A DNA stretch of 64,000 nt, taken from assembly GCA_050954285.1 (NCBI GenBank), contig JBPBPL010000013.1, positions 1-64,000 on the forward strand. Direction: 5' to 3'. Below the pieces are notes generated by a model. It had not been told where the DNA came from, made no database searches, and saw only the letters and a list, made by a program, of their open reading frames with translations. The stretch is from Mucilaginibacter_A sp050954285 (GTDB lineage Bacteria; Bacteroidota; Bacteroidia; Sphingobacteriales; Sphingobacteriaceae). A program made the position numbers and the translations under genes. This document shows, one piece after another, positions 7,768 to 17,512 of the stretch. Numbering within the stretch: position 1 is the first letter of the stretch; each line of letters opens with the position of its first letter.

Positions 7768-10011
7768 TTATTGTGCTAAAGCCGATGTTTTATCCAAATA
7801 AAGAGCAAACTTAACTAATACACCGGCATCAATATTCAACTGTTCCTGCGCTTCTTTCCAGTTGCGTTGTTCTATCGCTTCGCGTACGCCAGGCATTGTT
7901 TTCACTCCATAACCGGTATAAAAACCTGGCGCGTAAATACTGTGCTTGTACCAGGCCCGGCGCGGCAAACCATTAGTGGTGAGCAACTGCTGTTCTGCCT
8001 GATATAATGCTTTGTTTAACTGCCCTAAATTGGCAGGATTTGTATTTGCAGCTTGGTGGTTCCAGGCTTCGGCAAGCTTTCCGGTAGATTTTTCTAAAGT
8101 TGTGAGTGCATTTTGAATACCGGAAAAATCCAGAAACGGAACTTCATCTTTAGCTTTTGGCACAATTTCCGGTTCAGAATGATTAGCAGCCAAAGCATAA
8201 TCATTTGCTTTAACCAGTTGGTTATCAAGCGAAGTATTTTCCCGCATCTGGTCGGTCATCGTTACCAATTCTGCAACATAGCCAGCAATTGTTTTTTGCA
8301 GATTTCTGAAATCAAAAGGCAAAACATCTGCATCGGCCAAACGCAATTCGGTGCGGCCGGATGTTTTGGCCAAGGCAACACCGTAAGCAAAATCCGGATC
8401 TTTGAAGCGGCGGTAATCATCAAAAGAATCATAAATGGAATGATATTCGCCGCCCGCATCTTCTCCTCCAAAACCCAAATTGAGCGACGGAATACCCAGA
8501 TGCTGTAAAAAAGCAGAAAAATCTGACCCAGACCCTAAAGCCTCCAGTTTTATTTCTTTGCTGGCCAAAGCCTCTTTTTTAGCTTTAGCTGAGGTAGCTT
8601 TAACTGCATCGTGCGCTTTGTTTCGATCAAAAACACTCACGTTGGTTTGCGGGTCGATAACGTCTTTCGTTACTTCTGTCATCATGGTTTCCAACGCTTG
8701 TGAACCACCTGCACCCAAAAATCCTCGTCCGTTGCCATCAGAATTAATGTAAGCAACCATCTTTTGCTGTAATTCCGCAGCATGATCTTCCGCCCATTCC
8801 GTCGATCCGATCAAACCTGGTTCCTCACCATCCCAGGCACAATAAACCAGCGTCCTTTTCGGTTTGTAACCGTTTTTTACCAGCCCGCCTATGGCTTTTG
8901 CTTCTTCCAGTTCAGCAGCTAAACCGCTCACCGGGTCGCCGGCGCCGTTTACCCAGGCATCGTGGTGGTTGCCGCGCACCACCCATTCATCCGGAAACTG
9001 TGCTCCTTTTATCATGGCAATTACATCATAAGCCGGGCGTATTTTCCAATTAAAAGCCAGTTTTAAATGTACTTTCGTTTTTCCCGGACCAATGTGATAC
9101 GTAATAGGCAGTGCGCCGCGCCAGCTATCCGGTGCAACAGGGCCTTCCAAAGCAGCCAGCAGCGGTTGTGCATCATGATAACTGATAGGCAAAACCGGAA
9201 TTTTAAGCAGGTTAGGAGCCAGCGTATGATCGGCAATGCGTTTGGCATTGGCTGTTGCACCAATGCCCGGCGTAAGCGGGTCGCCGGGATAAATCACCAT
9301 ATCCATTACCGAACCGCGCTGCACACCAAATTCATTTTTATAGGCTCCTTTAGGGTAAACATCGCCCTGATAATAACCGTCTTCCTTCGGATCAGAATAG
9401 ATAATGCATCCTATGGCACCATGTTCTTGCGCCACTTTTGGTTTGATGCCTCGCCATGACCGGCCATATTTGGCAATTGCAATTTTACCTTTTACGCTGA
9501 TGCCCAAAGCGTCCAGTCGTTCATAATCTTCCGGTAAACCAAAATTTACAAAAACCAGCTCGCCCGTTACATCGCCATCCGCACTCCAGGCGTTGTATGT
9601 TGGCAGCTGGTCTGGCTGATCAGATGTTGCATCTTCTTTTAAAGCTGGTTCTTTTAGCAAAGCCTGGTACGAAGTAGGAGAAACCATCTCCAAAACCCGA
9701 GTTTTAGGCGTGGGAAACAAAACCTGGTAAGTTTCAATATGTGCATCCCAGCCATAACTTTTAAACTTTTGGAGGATGTTTTCGGCTACCGCTTTGCCAT
9801 TTGCCGAACCCAGTTCGTGTGGTTTAGCCGAAAGTTCTTTAATATTTTCCCCGATATGCTGGCTGCTTAACAGTAAATCAAACTTACTTTCTGTTTGAAA
9901 TTGTGCCGATGCATTCATGGGCGAAAAGCCGGAAATGGTTTTAGTTTGAGCGCAAACGGTTTGAATGAAAGCCAGTGCTGCTAGTGTAGATAAAGTAATT
10001 TTTCTTTTCAT
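7768..10011 (-). CDS. M28 family zinc peptidase (glutamate carboxypeptidase II-like)
   Basis: The 747-residue secreted enzyme has a signal peptide, a PA domain (about 150-260), the M28 catalytic domain (GNHHDAW, CAWDGEEPGL, then EYHSIYDSFDDY) and a C-terminal helical dimerisation domain of transferrin-receptor type. The HDAW, EE and HSIYD residues provide the zinc ligands and catalytic glutamate seen in glutamate carboxypeptidase II. It is probably a periplasmic or surface exopeptidase. The full domain set argues for an active enzyme. A hairpin lies in its 5' leader. Confidence 0.92.
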   Translation of the reverse strand: MKRKITLSTLAALAFIQTVCAQTKTISGFSPMNASAQFQTESKFDLLLSSQHIGENIKELSAKPHELGSANGKAVAENILQKFKSYGWDAHIETYQVLFPTPKTRVLEMVSPTSYQALLKEPALKEDATSDQPDQLPTYNAWSADGDVTGELVFVNFGLPEDYERLDALGISVKGKIAIAKYGRSWRGIKPKVAQEHGAIGCIIYSDPKEDGYYQGDVYPKGAYKNEFGVQRGSVMDMVIYPGDPLTPGIGATANAKRIADHTLAPNLLKIPVLPISYHDAQPLLAALEGPVAPDSWRGALPITYHIGPGKTKVHLKLAFNWKIRPAYDVIAMIKGAQFPDEWVVRGNHHDAWVNGAGDPVSGLAAELEEAKAIGGLVKNGYKPKRTLVYCAWDGEEPGLIGSTEWAEDHAAELQQKMVAYINSDGNGRGFLGAGGSQALETMMTEVTKDVIDPQTNVSVFDRNKAHDAVKATSAKAKKEALASKEIKLEALGSGSDFSAFLQHLGIPSLNLGFGGEDAGGEYHSIYDSFDDYRRFKDPDFAYGVALAKTSGRTELRLADADVLPFDFRNLQKTIAGYVAELVTMTDQMRENTSLDNQLVKANDYALAANHSEPEIVPKAKDEVPFLDFSGIQNALTTLEKSTGKLAEAWNHQAANTNPANLGQLNKALYQAEQQLLTTNGLPRRAWYKHSIYAPGFYTGYGVKTMPGVREAIEQRNWKEAQEQLNIDAGVLVKFALYLDKTSALAQ

Positions 10012-10028
10012 AGAAGTTCATTTTGTTT

Positions 10029-10058
10029 CGCTGTTTTCTTTGGAAGAAAACAACAGCG
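10029..10058 (-). other. Inverted repeat in the 5' leader of the M28 peptidase gene
   Basis: CGCTGTTTTCTT and AAGAAAACAACAGCG form an interrupted hairpin 17 bases before the ATG. There is no U-run after it, so it is not a classical terminator. It could be an mRNA stability or regulatory element. Confidence 0.35.
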
Positions 10059-10137
10059 CGGTGAAAAATAATGAGCATAAGCTACAGAAAAAAATTTAAA
10101 ACTTTTTTAGGTGGTAAAAGAAGTAAGGTGTTATATA

Positions 10138-10653
10138 TTACAATTTCAAAGAATCTGCAATTTTAAAAAATACCGGATTGTACTTTTCGAAGCTTTGTTT
10201 CGATGCAGTACAAGTTAGCAAAACAGCTTTTTGCAGGTGATAAAATACAAATACAATTGTAGCCATTACATTGTCGCTCTGCGGATCTTTATGAGTATTG
10301 ATATACCATTTATAGCGGCCACTGGCAGCATTTCCTTTTTGAGTTACAGCTAAAAATCCATCCAATGCACTGTTAGATTCTATCGACATAGCATAAGCAT
10401 CCTCAAGGCTTGCATTAGGTGCATCGATAAAATTAAGGTTGATATTCTCCGGAATAGATTGAAAATCTGCACTTTGCGGCCGGATAGCAATGAATTTTAA
10501 TTTGGGGTTTGATTTAGTAACCGACCAGCCTGCCGGAATCGTGATCTCAAAATGATTAACTGCATCCTTGTAGGTTTTAAGAGTTTGGGCGATGCTGTTT
10601 TTACCGGCAAAAATTAAAAAAGAGGTCACAATCAGCAATCGGAAAAAGGTCAT
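10138..10653 (-). CDS. Secreted protein, PsbP-like/DUF1795-like fold suspected
   Basis: The 171-residue protein has a signal peptide ending at SIAQ. It continues YKDAVNHFEITIPAGWSV, a pattern shared with PsbP-like lipid-binding-fold proteins of Bacteroidota. It ends YNPVFFKIADSLKL, as those proteins often do. No catalytic motif is visible. It lies upstream of the M28 peptidase in the same direction, 126 bases away. Function unknown. Confidence 0.7.
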   Translation of the reverse strand: MTFFRLLIVTSFLIFAGKNSIAQTLKTYKDAVNHFEITIPAGWSVTKSNPKLKFIAIRPQSADFQSIPENINLNFIDAPNASLEDAYAMSIESNSALDGFLAVTQKGNAASGRYKWYINTHKDPQSDNVMATIVFVFYHLQKAVLLTCTASKQSFEKYNPVFFKIADSLKL

Positions 10654-10788
10654 AGCTTAAATATAAAAAGGCGTTTTGTTTAAACTTGTAACAGTGTCAA
10701 ATTAAAGCTTCTACCCGGATTAAAATAACATATGCCGAAAGACTTTAACACAATTTAACAAGCAAAGACAAAATGCCACCCGAATGGT

Positions 10789-11313
10789 TTAATGTGCACC
10801 CACGCCATAAAAAAAATCTTTCAGCTCTGTGGCATCGTGGATTTTCATCTTTCCGCTCAAAATCAAACGCAATTGGCGGCGCTGCATCGCACCTTCATAC
10901 AAGGCAATTTCCTCTTCCGTTTCCGGAATCAGTTCCGGCACTTGCTGCGGCTTGCTATTCGTATCAATGCCTACAAATGTGTAAAAAGCTTCGTTGCTTT
11001 TTATCGTTGTGCCCGATAAGAAATTTTGTGCCGAAACCACCAACCGCACTTCCACCGAAGTATTAAAAGCACGGGTAACCTGCGCCTCAATGCTGATCAC
11101 ATCGCCCAGTTTTACGGCGTGTTTAAAAGAAACACTATCCACCGAAGCGGTTACAGCCAGGCAACCGCAATGTTTTTGTGCCGAAATTGCCGCTGCAATA
11201 TCCATCCAGTGCAGCATCCGGCCGCCCATCAGGTTGTTCAGCATGTTGGTATCATTCGGCAAAATCAACTCGTTCATTATTGTGTGCGAAACACTGGCTT
11301 TTTTGGCAATCAT
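10789..11313 (-). CDS. Acyl-CoA thioesterase, hotdog fold (YciA/BACH type)
   Basis: The 174-residue single hotdog-domain protein has the family pattern NxLGGxxLxWMD, here NLMGGRMLHWMDIAAA. VDSVSFKHAVKLGDVI follows. Such enzymes hydrolyse fatty acyl-CoA to free fatty acid and CoA in the cytoplasm, usually as hexamers. The MNELILPNDTN segment near the start supports ATG at 11313. It is followed by unrelated genes and precedes nothing in an obvious operon. Confidence 0.88.
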   Translation of the reverse strand: MIAKKASVSHTIMNELILPNDTNMLNNLMGGRMLHWMDIAAAISAQKHCGCLAVTASVDSVSFKHAVKLGDVISIEAQVTRAFNTSVEVRLVVSAQNFLSGTTIKSNEAFYTFVGIDTNSKPQQVPELIPETEEEIALYEGAMQRRQLRLILSGKMKIHDATELKDFFYGVGAH

Positions 11314-11365
11314 GAGGGTAAGAATAAGGTTTTCGGTAATCAGCTTTAATTTGCAAACTTATAAC

Positions 11366-12877
11366 TTAAAACTTATCATTTACAACTTGTTTCCCTTTCT
11401 CCAGGCGTAAAACCTGATTTACTACATTTGGAATTTCATGCTGATAATGGGTTACATAAATTAAAGTTGTATTGCTGTTTTCACAGATCATTTCCAGCAA
11501 ATATTTAAAATGGTGTTGTTGCTGATCATCCAAACCCTGGCAAGGTTCATCAAAAATTAATAAAGGTGGATTTTTAACCAGAGCCCGCGCCAACAAAACC
11601 AAACGTTGTGTACTTGCCGTTACGTTTTTAAGCAATTTGCGCGCATTGTTTTCAATTTGAAGTAGTTTCATCCAACGCAAAGCCAGCGCCGTTTTTTCAG
11701 GATTGGAAGGACGGAACAAACCCAAAGTATCATAAAAACCGGATTCAATAACTTGCAAACAAGAAGTTTCTGCCGGAAAGTATTGATGCAATTCGGGCGA
11801 AACAAAACCAATTTTTTTCTTGATGTCCCAGATACTTTCGCCGCTTCCTCTTTTACGGTCAAGCAGTACAATTTGGTTGGCATAAGCCTGCGGGTTATCA
11901 CCGTTAATCAAACTTAATAATGTAGATTTTCCGGCTCCGTTTGATCCAAGTAAAGCCCATCTTTCGCCTGGCAAAACTTTCCAATTAATGTTATTCAAAA
12001 CCTGCTTTTCTCCATAACGGATATTTACATTTTCCATTGAAATAATAGTGGTAAAAGAAGCATCTGGTTTTTGGCTGAGCAAATCTTTTAATTCATTTAT
12101 ATCAATGTGAACCGGATTGCTTTTTAAACTTTCTGGTTTAAATGCTTCTTTTAGCACTGTTTTTTTAATTTTTTGCTGATCTAAAATGGCAATGTTGGTT
12201 ATTGCATCCGGAATTTCGTGAGGAGAAGTAGCCATGATAATCGTGATTCCGCTTTGGCTGATTTCGGTCATCAAATCATTAAATTCACTTCTGGTTTGCA
12301 CATCCAAACCAGCCAGCGGATTATCCAGCAAAAGCAAACTTGGATGTTTTAACAGAGCGGCTGCAATTAGTAATCTTTTGGTTTCGCCGTTAGAAAGTTT
12401 AATCAGTTGTTTATCCAGCAAAGGTTCCAACTTTAATCTTTGAATAGTGTATTCAAAAGTCCAAACTGGATTTACAATTGTACTTTTTGAAATCTGGTTT
12501 AGATAAAAGCTGACCGTTGGCGCATCTTCCGAATCTGAAGAATTGTACCGTTGCTGATAATAAAAATCTTTGGTGTTGGATAGGTTTTTAAAATGATGTT
12601 TGGAGGCTACCATGGCCATCAATTTTTGTGCGGTAAAAGAAGTATCAGTTGCATGTTGCTGCTTCGCATTTTCATAAAAGTGATATACAATTGCACCTGC
12701 GGAAATTGCCATATTTCCGGCAATCGTTTGCAATAATGCGCTTTTTCCAGAGCCGCTTTCTCCAATCAAAGCCCAGTTTTCGCCTGCTTTAATTTCTAAA
12801 CTCAGATCATGAAATAACGTATAAGTAGCTTGACGAACCTGAATATGATTTAATGTTAAAATAACTGCTACAGGCAT
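11366..12877 (-). CDS. Twin ATP-binding-domain ABC protein (ModF/PhrA-like)
   Basis: The 503-residue protein has two ABC ATPase domains. The first has Walker A GESGSGKS and signature LSNGETKR with LLLDNPLAGLD; the second has GSNGAGKS and LLIFDEPCQGLD with a divergent signature (NVTASTQR). The layout matches ModF/PhrA-like proteins, which lack their own membrane domain. Their partner and substrate are unclear; a molybdate link is only by family name. Three copies of the dispersed 13-bp motif lie inside or at this gene (12050, 12143, 12632). Confidence 0.85.
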   Translation of the reverse strand: MPVAVILTLNHIQVRQATYTLFHDLSLEIKAGENWALIGESGSGKSALLQTIAGNMAISAGAIVYHFYENAKQQHATDTSFTAQKLMAMVASKHHFKNLSNTKDFYYQQRYNSSDSEDAPTVSFYLNQISKSTIVNPVWTFEYTIQRLKLEPLLDKQLIKLSNGETKRLLIAAALLKHPSLLLLDNPLAGLDVQTRSEFNDLMTEISQSGITIIMATSPHEIPDAITNIAILDQQKIKKTVLKEAFKPESLKSNPVHIDINELKDLLSQKPDASFTTIISMENVNIRYGEKQVLNNINWKVLPGERWALLGSNGAGKSTLLSLINGDNPQAYANQIVLLDRKRGSGESIWDIKKKIGFVSPELHQYFPAETSCLQVIESGFYDTLGLFRPSNPEKTALALRWMKLLQIENNARKLLKNVTASTQRLVLLARALVKNPPLLIFDEPCQGLDDQQQHHFKYLLEMICENSNTTLIYVTHYQHEIPNVVNQVLRLEKGKQVVNDKF

Positions 12878-13041
12878 ATATCAAATTTGCATCGAAGATC
12901 TTCAAAAAATGTAAAATGAACAAAACCAGAGCCGAAATTTATAATGAACAAAAAGACAAAAGAAAGTACCTGAATATATCCTTACTCTCGCTCTAATACA
13001 TTAGGCTAAGAGAAAATTATATTTAATAAAAAAGGTTGTTA

Positions 13042-15348
13042 ATGAAATTAAGTACTGTAAAATTTATTTTTGGTTACTTGTTGTTTTGCTTATGCTGGCT
13101 GATATTAACCCGGGGTTTTCTGATGATTTTTCATACGCTGTTAAGTGTGGAAACAATCAGACTTGTATTATTTTTAAGACCATATTGTTTTTCTTTAATT
13201 AGCGGCCTGCTTATTCTAAAACTGGTTGATATCAACAATAAAACCATTAAAGAGCGGGAAGAGGATTTTCAAAATATATATCTTGGCAACCCAAACCCGA
13301 TGTGGATTTATGATCCGGTTTCTTTCCAGTTTTTATCTGTTAACAAAGCAGCAATAAGTGTTTATGGTTATACTGAAAAGGAGTTTTTGGAGATGACCAT
13401 CAAAAATATCCGTTCTTCGGAGGATCAGGAAAAAGTAATGGATTCTTCAAGTCAAATCACGGATACCAATTTTACAACCGGACTTTGGAAGCATTTAAAA
13501 AAAGACGGAAACTTGATTTATGTTAATATCACTTCGCATAAAATCCGCTTTTTTAAAAAAACGGCTATAATGGTACTTGCTGCCGATACCACCGAGCAGG
13601 TACAATACGAGCAGCAGTTACAACAGATGAACGAGGTTTTGCATGAAGAGAAACAAAAATTAAAAGAAACGGAAAAACTGGCTAAAGTATCTGGATGGGA
13701 ATATTTTGTGGAAAGCGGCGAGCTGATATGGTCTGAGGAATTGTACCGGATTTTTGATCTTGACCCATCAGAAAAAATAAGCTATCGCAAGGTATTGGAA
13801 ACCGTTTACCCGGAAGATTTACCTATTTATAATAAATCAGTAGAAAGTTTGCTGCTGTTTGGCCATGATTTGGACATTGAATATCGATATCTCAAAAAAA
13901 ACGGAGAAACCAAATATGTAAAAGTGCTGGGCAAAATGCAGTACCAAAACGGGAAGATGTTTAAAGTACAGGGCACGATGCAGGATGTGAGTGAGTTAAA
14001 ACTGATCCAGCTGGAAAAAAATAAATATTCGCAGCTTTTAACCAATACCCTTGAAAATATAAACGACGGTTACTGCCAAATTAATAGAAACTGGTTTTTT
14101 ACGGATGTAAACCTCAACTGCGAAAAATTACTGAATTTAAAACGAGAAGATATTATCGGCCATTATTACCTGGATTTATTTCCGGAGGCAGGCAACTGGA
14201 AATTTTATAGTCAGTTTAAAAAAGTGCTGGAAGAAAATATTTTTGTGAGTTTTGAAGAATACTTTTATCCAACCAACAGCTGGTTGTGTGTAAATGCTTA
14301 TCCTACGGATGAAGGTGCGGCTATATATTTTACAGATATTACGGAGAACAAGAAAAAAGATTTGCTGCTAAAAGAAGCACTGGAAAGATATGATTTGGTG
14401 GCCAAGGCAACGCGGGATGTGATTTATGATTATGATGTGCGGCGCAGAAGCATTAAATACAGCGATAATATTACGGAGTTGATGGGTTTAAACCAAGACC
14501 AGATCCATCAAGGTATAGACTGGTGGAAAAGTAGAATCCATGCGGATGATCTATCTAAAGTGATCAACGTTTATCAACGTGCAATCCACTACAAAGAGCA
14601 AAACTGCGGCATGGAATACCGTTTGAAAACGGCCAATCATGAGTATAAATATGTCTATGATCAAGGCTATTTGCAGTTTGATGCGAAAGGTAAATTTATG
14701 CGGATGATTGGCGCGATTAAAGATATTGACCAGCTGAAGCGTTTTGATGACGAGAACAAAAGGCTGGCCGAAATCATTACCAAAGTAAATAACATGATTA
14801 TTATCCAGGATGTGAACAATAAAATCACCTGGGTAAACAAAGCATTTGAAAACAGTACCGGCTATGCTTTGCACGAAGTAATGGGGAAATATCCACAGGA
14901 CATTTTAAACGGACCAGAAACTGATTTAGATATTACAAAATTAATTGTTGCCGGCAAAATTAAATTGCAAAACTTCTCTTACGAAATTATTAACTATACC
15001 AAAACTGGTAAAAAATACTGGGTGAATGTTGAATTTACGCCATTGTTTACGCCAGCAGGAAAACCTGACGGTTATATTTCTATTCATAATGATATTACGC
15101 TTCGAAAAGAAAAGGCCGAAAAAATTAGCAGGCAAAATGAAATTTTAAGAAATATTGCCTGGATGAGTTCGCATGAATTGCGGCGGCCGGTTGCTTCTAT
15201 TTTGGGTTTGATCGGGTTGATCAATGAAACTACCGATGACGAGGAGCGAAAAGAAGCCATCGGAATGATGAACACTTGTACAAAACAACTGGACGAAATC
15301 ATCCATACCATTAACTATAAAATTGAAAAAGAAATAACCGGAAAATAA
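13042..15348 (+). CDS. Membrane multi-PAS sensor ending in an isolated HisKA box
   Basis: The 768-residue protein has two N-terminal membrane helices (about 8-60), then about five PAS/PAC units with a short coiled coil near 190-215. It ends with a histidine kinase dimerisation helix containing SSHELRRP (phospho-acceptor H711). The protein stops about 55 residues after the histidine, so the HATPase domain (N, G boxes) is absent. ATG at 13042 is chosen over an upstream TTG. It may serve as a phosphotransfer acceptor or signalling scaffold rather than a kinase. No response regulator is adjacent. Confidence 0.85.
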   Translation: MKLSTVKFIFGYLLFCLCWLILTRGFLMIFHTLLSVETIRLVLFLRPYCFSLISGLLILKLVDINNKTIKEREEDFQNIYLGNPNPMWIYDPVSFQFLSVNKAAISVYGYTEKEFLEMTIKNIRSSEDQEKVMDSSSQITDTNFTTGLWKHLKKDGNLIYVNITSHKIRFFKKTAIMVLAADTTEQVQYEQQLQQMNEVLHEEKQKLKETEKLAKVSGWEYFVESGELIWSEELYRIFDLDPSEKISYRKVLETVYPEDLPIYNKSVESLLLFGHDLDIEYRYLKKNGETKYVKVLGKMQYQNGKMFKVQGTMQDVSELKLIQLEKNKYSQLLTNTLENINDGYCQINRNWFFTDVNLNCEKLLNLKREDIIGHYYLDLFPEAGNWKFYSQFKKVLEENIFVSFEEYFYPTNSWLCVNAYPTDEGAAIYFTDITENKKKDLLLKEALERYDLVAKATRDVIYDYDVRRRSIKYSDNITELMGLNQDQIHQGIDWWKSRIHADDLSKVINVYQRAIHYKEQNCGMEYRLKTANHEYKYVYDQGYLQFDAKGKFMRMIGAIKDIDQLKRFDDENKRLAEIITKVNNMIIIQDVNNKITWVNKAFENSTGYALHEVMGKYPQDILNGPETDLDITKLIVAGKIKLQNFSYEIINYTKTGKKYWVNVEFTPLFTPAGKPDGYISIHNDITLRKEKAEKISRQNEILRNIAWMSSHELRRPVASILGLIGLINETTDDEERKEAIGMMNTCTKQLDEIIHTINYKIEKEITGK

Positions 15349-15443
15349 ATACGATCATTACAACCTTCATGAAATTTAGGTGATAAAAACAGTACGAGCT
15401 GTTTGTTAAATCCTGAAATGTGCCGGTTCTTCTACATAAAAAT

Positions 15444-17465
15444 ATGCCCTGTTGTAAAAGTAAATACCTGTCTGCCCTTAGTTTAGCCATCATTTTTGCT
15501 TCTGTTGGATGTAAAGCGCAAAAACTGGCAGACACTTCTAAATACAATCATCTGGATTTGTTCGGGCCGATCAACTGGCCAATTTCAGGAAACGAAATCC
15601 GGTCAGCAAACGGAAGTCCGGGCGAAAAATACTGGCAAAACAAAGCTGATTATACCATTCATGCAACGTTAAGCGAAAAAGATACTTCCATCAGCAGCAA
15701 TGTAGTTATTAATTATACCAATAACAGTCCGGATAAACTGGATTATTTATGGCTGCAGCTGGATCAGAATCTGTTCAAACCCGATTCGCGCGGAGCCGCA
15801 ACCACGCCTCTGGCCGGAGATCGTTTTGATGTAAAAGGTTTTGGCAGAGGCGGTTATCATATCAGTTCGGTAACCGTTACTTATCAAAATAAAAAATACA
15901 CGATAAAACCAGTTATTACCGATTCGCGGATGCAGCTTCGGCTAAACGAACCGCTGGAAGCACATGGTGGACAAATTCAGGTCGGAATCAGTTACAATTT
16001 TGCCGTCCCGCTTTATGGTGCCGACCGCATGGGCCGGCTGAAAACCCGCAATGGTTATATTTATGAAATTGCACAATGGTATCCGCGTATGTGTGTGTAT
16101 GATGATGCAGAAGGCTGGAACACACTGCCTTACATGGGTTTAGGTGAATTTTACTGCGAATACGGCGATTTTGATTATTACATTACGGCCCCTGCAGATA
16201 TGCTTGTATTCGGCTCCGGAGATTTACAGAACCCGGTGGAAGTACTGACAAAAAAAGAAATTACCCGATTAAAAGAAGCATCCAAAAGTGACCAAACGGT
16301 AATGATTGTTTCTAAAGATGAAGTGGGTAAACCCGAAACTTTCCTGAAACAAAATGGTGCACTAACCTGGCACTTTAACATGAAAAACAGTCGGGATATT
16401 GCCTGGGCTGCCTCCAAAGCGTTTATTTGGGATGCGGCAAAAGTGAATTTACCATCAAGCCGGAAAATTATTGCGCAATCAGCTTATCCGGTAGAAAGTT
16501 TGGGTGATAATGCCTGGGGGAGATCTACCGAGTATTTGAAAAATAGCATCGAAATTTACTCCAAAACTTACATTGAATACCCCTGGAACTCAGCCGTAAA
16601 TATTTCCGGCGTTGCTTTAGGAATGGAATACCCGGGCATTATTTTTTGTTTGCACAACCTCAAAAATGAAAGTTTGTGGGGAGATGTAACGCATGAAATC
16701 GGCCATAACTGGTTTCCGATGATTGTGGGTTCTAACGAGCGGAAATTTATGTGGCAGGATGAAGGTTTTAATACTTTTATCAATCAGTATGCCAGTGAGC
16801 AGTTTAATAAAGGCGAATATTTTCACCCCGAAAACCGGCCTGCAAAAGCCATTGCCCGCGAAATGAAAACCAGTACCGATCCTTTGATGACGCCGCCAGA
16901 AGCCATGAGTTTGGATGATTACGGTTTGTACTATAACAAAACTTCGCTGTGTTTGGATATGCTGCGGAATGTGGTTTTGGGGCCGGAACGTTTTGATTAC
17001 GCTTTTAAACTTTATATTAACCGCTGGGCAATGAAACATCCGCTGCCTTACGATTTTTTCAGAACGATGAACGATGCCGCCGGAGAGGATTTGAACTGGT
17101 TTTGGAAAGAATGGTTTGTAACTGCTTATAAACTGGATCAGGCGGTAACTGATGTGAAATATATTTTGGGTACGCCATCCAAAGGTTCCATTATCACAAT
17201 TGAGAACCTGGAAAAAGCTGCTATGCCGGTTGAATTAAAAATTGTTCAGGCGAATGGTAAAACTGAGATGCTTCGTTTACCGGTAGAAATTTGGCAGCGC
17301 GGCGGCAGCTGGACGTTTAAATATCCGTCTACCAGCCGGATCCAAGATATTGAAATTGATCCTGATCATCAGCTGCCCGATGTAGATCGTAGCAACAACA
17401 CTTACAAACCAGGCATCAAATTAAATACGCAGCTATTGAACAAAAAAAGAGCGATTGGTCGTTAA
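15444..17465 (+). CDS. M1 family metallopeptidase, copy 2
   Basis: The 673-residue paralogue of the enzyme at 4750-6753 has HEIGH at residues 417-421 and E440 as third zinc ligand. It shares GEKYWQNKADY and YTNNSPDKLDYLWLQLDQN with the first copy. The N-terminus has a hydrophobic stretch ending SVGCKA, so this copy may be a lipoprotein whereas copy 1 has a normal signal peptide. ATG at 15444 is preferred to a GTG eight codons upstream. Its stop lies inside a strong bidirectional terminator. Confidence 0.92.
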   Translation: MPCCKSKYLSALSLAIIFASVGCKAQKLADTSKYNHLDLFGPINWPISGNEIRSANGSPGEKYWQNKADYTIHATLSEKDTSISSNVVINYTNNSPDKLDYLWLQLDQNLFKPDSRGAATTPLAGDRFDVKGFGRGGYHISSVTVTYQNKKYTIKPVITDSRMQLRLNEPLEAHGGQIQVGISYNFAVPLYGADRMGRLKTRNGYIYEIAQWYPRMCVYDDAEGWNTLPYMGLGEFYCEYGDFDYYITAPADMLVFGSGDLQNPVEVLTKKEITRLKEASKSDQTVMIVSKDEVGKPETFLKQNGALTWHFNMKNSRDIAWAASKAFIWDAAKVNLPSSRKIIAQSAYPVESLGDNAWGRSTEYLKNSIEIYSKTYIEYPWNSAVNISGVALGMEYPGIIFCLHNLKNESLWGDVTHEIGHNWFPMIVGSNERKFMWQDEGFNTFINQYASEQFNKGEYFHPENRPAKAIAREMKTSTDPLMTPPEAMSLDDYGLYYNKTSLCLDMLRNVVLGPERFDYAFKLYINRWAMKHPLPYDFFRTMNDAAGEDLNWFWKEWFVTAYKLDQAVTDVKYILGTPSKGSIITIENLEKAAMPVELKIVQANGKTEMLRLPVEIWQRGGSWTFKYPSTSRIQDIEIDPDHQLPDVDRSNNTYKPGIKLNTQLLNKKRAIGR

Positions 17466-17480
17466 ACCAATCGCTCTTTT
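17445..17480. terminator. Bidirectional terminator between M1 peptidase and dnaJ
   Basis: A perfect 14-bp stem (AAAAGAGCGATTGG / CCAATCGCTCTTTT) with an 8-base loop. The M1 stop codon lies in the loop. Confidence 0.88.
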
Positions 17481-17512
17481 CAGATACTTCTTTTATCGGG
17501 TAAAAATTGAAA

